Positions 59,806 through 64,000 of a stretch of 64,000 nucleotides of DNA are shown piece after piece. How positions within the stretch are numbered: the first letter of the stretch is position 1; each line of letters begins with the position of its first letter. This stretch comes from Sambucus nigra (taxonomy: Eukaryota; Streptophyta; Magnoliopsida; Dipsacales; Adoxaceae), in assembly GCA_949130495.1 (NCBI GenBank), contig OX422216.1, positions 367,312,605 to 367,376,604 of the forward strand, read 5' to 3'. The position numbers and the translations under genes are program-made. The notes beneath the pieces are model-generated. The model searched no databases. It saw nothing but the letters and a program-made list of their open reading frames with translations, and was not told the DNA's origin.

Positions 59806-61455
59806 TGAAGCACCTTATACCTTTGACTTGCTTAAGTCTATACTGTATAAGTGTTCAACTAGTTTGGAAATAGTGACAAAATTGGTTGTCTATCCTAGAA
59901 TCCAAAAAGCCTCAGAACTTATCTCTCTAATTCTCTTCAATGATCCATGAAGGTAAAAATTGAATCACACTATACACAATTAGAAGTGCATACATGTGTT
60001 CATATTGCTTAAAATTGAGTGTGTGTTTAATTCCCCTTGAATTGGAGCTTTAATAATTTTTTGGGAATTTTTAAATATTTTTTAAACATTTTTTAAATAA
60101 ATGTTTTCATTAATAAAATGGGATTATAAAATCTGTGGGGTTAATATACTATTTTGGAAACTTCAGTTTTCACTCAAATTGTTTGGTTGGGTAGCATCTC
60201 AAAGCGCTAGAGACTTCAGGGTACCTTCTGCAATTATTTTAGACGCGCGTGTGAAAGCCACTCACAAGCCTACACTTGTCATCCTCCGGGTGTACCTATT
60301 TGTGTTTCTTTTGTGAGAAGGTTGTATGGTTGATTGCTGATCGTTGGATCATTCCTAATCGAGGGTCTGCATGTGTTCTTAGTTAATCCTGGTGCTATCC
60401 ATATGAACCAATCACAATCATTTTTATCACCGCTATTTTATAACCTTTGGATCAAGTCAAAATCTGCAAGACTTGATCTCAGCCCTTGATTTCTCTCGAA
60501 CATCCAGAACCTTCCCTCAGCCCTATAAATACCCTCCACTTCTCAGCTTTAGAAGACTTTTGGGCATTCGTCTTTCTGAGAGAAAAAAATAAGAAAGAAG
60601 AGAGAAGTGAGAGAGAAGAGAGAAAAGAAAAGAGAGAAGAGAGAGAAAGGGAAACTGTTAGCCAAACCCTAACCCTAACCCTAAATACTTCACCTATGTA
60701 ACAAACCTTCGTATATTCAAACCCAAACACAACCTTGAGTGTTTGAGAGAGAGAGTGGTTTGTTCATATCGAAGCTGTAACCTCCTTGGCTTTGATCTTG
60801 TTCACAACTTAAACTTTAGAGTGAAGATCTTGTTTCTTTTTTTCATAGAAACGTTAGATCTATACTCTGCATGTTATATTTTCACTAGATCTGCATATTT
60901 TCTACTTGGTTTAAGAAAATATTTATTCATTTGGTTTTGAAAATGTTTTATGGTTTCTATTCTTACGAAACTTAACCCTGACCTAGTTGGATTCACACTT
61001 GGAGATTTTCAATCTCACAAATGTTTTCAAAAAGAGATTGATTAAGATCTTGACCGATTTTATAAGCGAGGTATCCGTGGAATCTGGGATAGAATAAACG
61101 TCAAAAAGGGTTGAAGTTCTGTGAGAAAGAAATAAACTAAAATCACTGCATATAGACTTTATATGTAATTTACTAGGACTGTTTGTAAATCTAAGTGTGT
61201 GTGAGTTCATTCATGTGAATAGGAATCATTACACAAACACTTAACACACTACTACACTGGAAGTGTTGTGTATAAGATCAGAGATCATTGAGTCGACGTA
61301 AGGAAGCTAAAGCAAAGGAAGTTAGCAAACTGGAAGAACATCATCAACAAATCAGATCTATGAGAAGTTAGAAGGACACCAAGTGGGGTATATTCCTAAA
61401 CTTAGAATAGGTTGATTTGTGTGCTTGCATGTTGTATTGTTTGTAACTATTATTT
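59806..61455 (+). repeat. 3' LTR of Sirevirus-like element, truncated
   Basis: Matches 51926-53580 with about 1% differences, then breaks off at 61455 (TTGTAACTATTATTT). The last ~320 bp of the LTR, and the right target duplication, are absent. Confidence 0.92.
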
Positions 61456-61640
61456 TGTTGTTTCTCCTTTTTTCTGCTATGATTGTAACTAAAACCTCTT
61501 TTGATGAGGTTCTCAATGCTATTTTGTCGAAAATGAAATAAACTAGGATTTCATGTATCTTTATGTGCTTTATATATATTATCTTGACTTGATGATGATG
61601 ACTTTGTAATTGAACAATTCTTAATGGATCTTAATAGGTA
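61456..61640. other. unassigned DNA at truncation junction
   Basis: Does not match the LTR. It precedes the gypsy coding fragment and could be its decayed upstream part. Confidence 0.35.
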
Positions 61641-62914
61641 GTATAACAAAAAACCATAATCGCATTCAAACTAATGATGATGAGATTATTGTTATTAATC
61701 TCCATTCTACTATACATCAGCGTGAGAATAGGATAGGGTCCACCCTTAACGAGCATGAGCGTGAAAAATTTACAGGACTACTAAATGAATTTGTAGATGT
61801 CTTCACATGGTCCTATAATGGCATGCCCAATATTGACCCAAAAATAGCTCAACATGAGATCTCGACATTGCCATAGAACAAGCCGATCAAATAGAAGATA
61901 AGGAAGCTTCGTATCGAATGGTCTCTCAAAGTCAAAGAGGAAGTGGTTTAATATTTAAATGTGGGTTTCATTCACGTAGTCGAATACCTAACATGGCTTG
62001 CTGACAACATCCCCATGCCAAAGCCGGGAGGAGAATTTTTCATGGACATCGACTACTGGGATTTGAATAAATCATTCCGAAAGGATGATTATATGTTACC
62101 CAACATTGACATGACTGTGGAAAACACATACAACCATAACCTCAAGTCATTTGTCGATGGATTCAGCAGATATAACTAGATCAAGATTCAACCTGACCAT
62201 GAGGAGAAAATTGTCATCATCACCCCTTAGGAAAATTTTTGGTATACTATCATGCCACTCGGACTAAAGAATGTCGAGCTACCTACCAAAGGGTTACCAT
62301 AAGCATACAACATGAACTCATTCATAAGGAGGTTGAATTATATATATACGACATGATCATTAAGTCTAAGACTCGAGAAGGTCATATTCCCGCCCTTCGA
62401 AATTTCATTGAGAGACTGCAATAATACCTGATGTGGATAAATCCACAGAAGTGTGTTTTCGACATCTGTGACTACCTTGTTGATTACCCCATGGAAGGGG
62501 CCAATGTTTGGGTATCCAAATGTACAGATGAAGACATCCTCTACACCTCTTAGGAGGACCTTAAATGGAAAATTTTCTTTGATGGAGTTTCCAACAAGAA
62601 AGGATACAACATTGGGATGCTCATAATCACCCCTTACAACTCTCACACTCCCATTGACATCAAATTACACTTTTTTTTCACCAACAATATGATTGAGTAC
62701 GAGTCATGCACTATAAGACTCAAAATCACCCTCAACAAAGGTATCAAACACCTAGACATCTACGAGGACTCTGCCCATATTGTTAACTAACTCCTCGAAA
62801 AAAGGAAAGTAAAAAATGAGAATCTCCTACCTTTCCATGCCCACATAAAAGAGTTGGCCTTCCAGTTCAAAGATGTCATCATGCACTACATTCCTCATAC
62901 AAAGAACAACATGG
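61641..62914 (+). pseudogene. gypsy (Tat/Ogre-like) reverse transcriptase and RNase H fragment
   Basis: Plus strand: EHEREKFTGLLNEFVDVFTW (61750-61810), WSLKVKEEVV, PMPKPGGEFFMDIDYWDLNK (about 62015-62074), LPNIDMTVENT, SFVDGFSRYN, then in-frame stops and TIMPLGLKN. The catalytic region reads VELYIYDMIIKSKTREGHI (62331-62387), where YVDDM has become YIYDM. An RNase H part (WKIFFDGVSNKKGYNIGMLI, 62566-62625; NNMIEYESC; HYIPHTKNN) ends abruptly at 62914, where an LTR sequence begins. It belongs to a different family from the minus-strand Tat copy at 49714-51925, judging by residue differences. At least eight stops. Confidence 0.8.
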
Positions 62915-63736
62915 TGTGACACTGCGATTATTAAAATAATGGCTGGCCATCTCACTACTAAAATAAAATATGAATCTCATTTGGCTTATTCTTAGCAACA
63001 CTATCGAAAACTAATTAATTACTATCCACCTACTAATTAACTAAGTAGTGCATCAATTTTACTTTATTAAAATGTCGTAATCCAGACCATAAATAAAAAA
63101 ATTCATCACAACACATTCAACTGAATAAGTAAATTAAAATCACATAACTAAATACTAAAATCCGATACATGTCAATTAACTGAATAAACCATTGATACAC
63201 AGTCCACTGTAATACTCAAATAAATTAAAAAACTAGACTGAATAAAACTGACATTGGGCGACATGCTCGAAAAGTAAGCAAATGGATCTTATCTAGGATT
63301 ACAGATTTAGAGAACGGCTACAACAAATCCTACAAGCACTCCATATCTGTTGCAGCTATTGTAACCTGGAATAAATACTCATGCTTACCGTCCCTGTGGT
63401 TAGACACCTAAAAGTTTTGAAAATAATTTTGATACGGGTCAGAGCCCAAAACATTTTGAAAATATTTTATATGTGGTTAAAACGCATAAATAATTATGTG
63501 TGCATTCTTCCTTGTTTAAATTGGTGTCATACTCACATGAGATAAGGCTCACCCATAAATATAGTCCGCACCTAATGTATGCATTTTAACACCTAGTTAT
63601 GCTATCCCGACTAACTAGTCTTTATTATCCCCATGTCCATACGCCACCATGTATCATATGTATTTTATAATTTAATTTCCCATACGTTTAATAATATTAA
63701 TTCTTAATTATAATTAATCAATTCATATGAGATAAC
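62915..63736 (-). mobile_element. Ty3 LTR fragment, minus orientation
   Basis: Starts on the plus strand with TGTGACACTGCG and resembles 4623 onward over several hundred bases, so it is the same LTR family as the element at 1-5868. It interrupts the gypsy RNase H. The right boundary is set by the next LTR at 63737, which probably inserted into it. Confidence 0.55.
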
Positions 63737-64000
63737 TGTAATACCCCGTAATTTGATTGATTTTTATTTAAGGGATTAATTAAATTAAATGAGAATTAGT
63801 TGGAAATTAATCCGGGTATAAATACTAATGAGATGTGAGTTGGTATTTGATTATGATGTGAAAATTTATTATTTTCGAGTATGTATGGTGATACATGAGT
63901 ATTGATAATATTTAAATTGTCACGAGGCAGAAAGACGACAATTTGGAAATTTAGTTGGGACTCGCGTGTTAGTCGCGTCAGGAATGAAATTATTTGAATT
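63737..64000 (+). mobile_element. start of another chromovirus-like LTR (runs off window)
   Basis: TGTAATACCCCGTAATTTG is followed by sequence resembling the first 260 bases of the LTR at 17281, including a GTCGCGTCAGGA-like motif near 63975 (GTCGTGTCAGGA near 17499). Confidence 0.6.

Larger units (their letters stand above)
51926..61455 (+). mobile_element. Sirevirus-like Ty1/copia retrotransposon, young, 3' LTR truncated
   Basis: LTRs 51926-53900 and 59806-61455, primer site at 53903, one gag-pol frame 53977-59483, and two polypurine tracts (59525 and 59794). The double purine tract and gag-pol in one frame fit the Sirevirus (Maximus) lineage. Over about 1.65 kb the LTRs differ by 15 substitutions, one 6-bp and one 1-bp indel by my count. 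The last ~320 bp of the 3' LTR are missing. No envelope-like frame follows pol. Confidence 0.9.

Overview
This window looks like plant nuclear DNA, and I found no convincing intact host gene in it. The evidence is several plant-type retrotransposon lineages (Ty1/copia Sirevirus-like, Ty3/gypsy Tat-like, chromovirus-like with TGTAATACCCC long terminal repeats), initiator-tRNA-Met primer sites, an L1-type LINE with an RNase H domain, and two Helitrons, all AT-rich and full of stops. It reads as a pericentromeric or intergenic nest of elements inserted into each other, most likely from an angiosperm; the species cannot be told from what I see.

Layout. 1-5.87 kb: a minus-strand Ty3 chromovirus-like element (3' LTR 1-2358 cut by the window edge, gag remnant to 4442, primer site at 4607-4620, truncated 5' LTR 4623-5868). 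6.0-8.1 kb: a decayed minus-strand reading frame of the 'putative gypsy type transposon' family, followed by a Tat-type LTR on the plus strand. 8.69-12.78 kb: an L1 LINE with target duplications that has lost the core of its reverse transcriptase. 12.8-15.1 kb: simple repeats and unassigned DNA.

15.2-51.9 kb: I read this as one old minus-strand Tat-lineage element. Its order on the minus strand is gag C-terminus, protease and reverse transcriptase (51.9-49.7 kb), RNase H, second RNase H and integrase (35.2-33.0 kb), then an extra gene on the opposite strand (plus, 31.1-32.2 and 15.2-17.3 kb) tail-to-tail with pol. It is split by a 13.9-kb chromovirus (17281-31141) and by a 14.5-kb copia-derived block (35209-49708, candidate target duplication CTAAT). 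The chromovirus carries a 3.3-kb Helitron in its 5' LTR and a 411-bp solo LTR in its 3' LTR. The copia block is minus-strand, has gag but no pol, holds a 7.4-kb Helitron in its 3' LTR, and has a 5' LTR rearranged into a fold-back. That larger Helitron carries what looks like the first coding exon of a Werner-like 3'-5' exonuclease gene.

51.9-61.5 kb: a comparatively young Sirevirus-like copia element (51926-61455). Its LTRs differ by about 1%, its single gag-pol frame is broken by six stops and one frameshift, and its 3' LTR is cut short. It abuts a plus-strand gypsy RT-RNase H fragment (61.6-62.9 kb), which is itself cut by LTR sequences that run to the window end.

Inferred order of events: Tat insertion first; then the chromovirus and the gag-only copia element; then the Helitrons and solo LTR inside those; the Sirevirus most recently. 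All similarity statements come from reading translations and aligning by eye.
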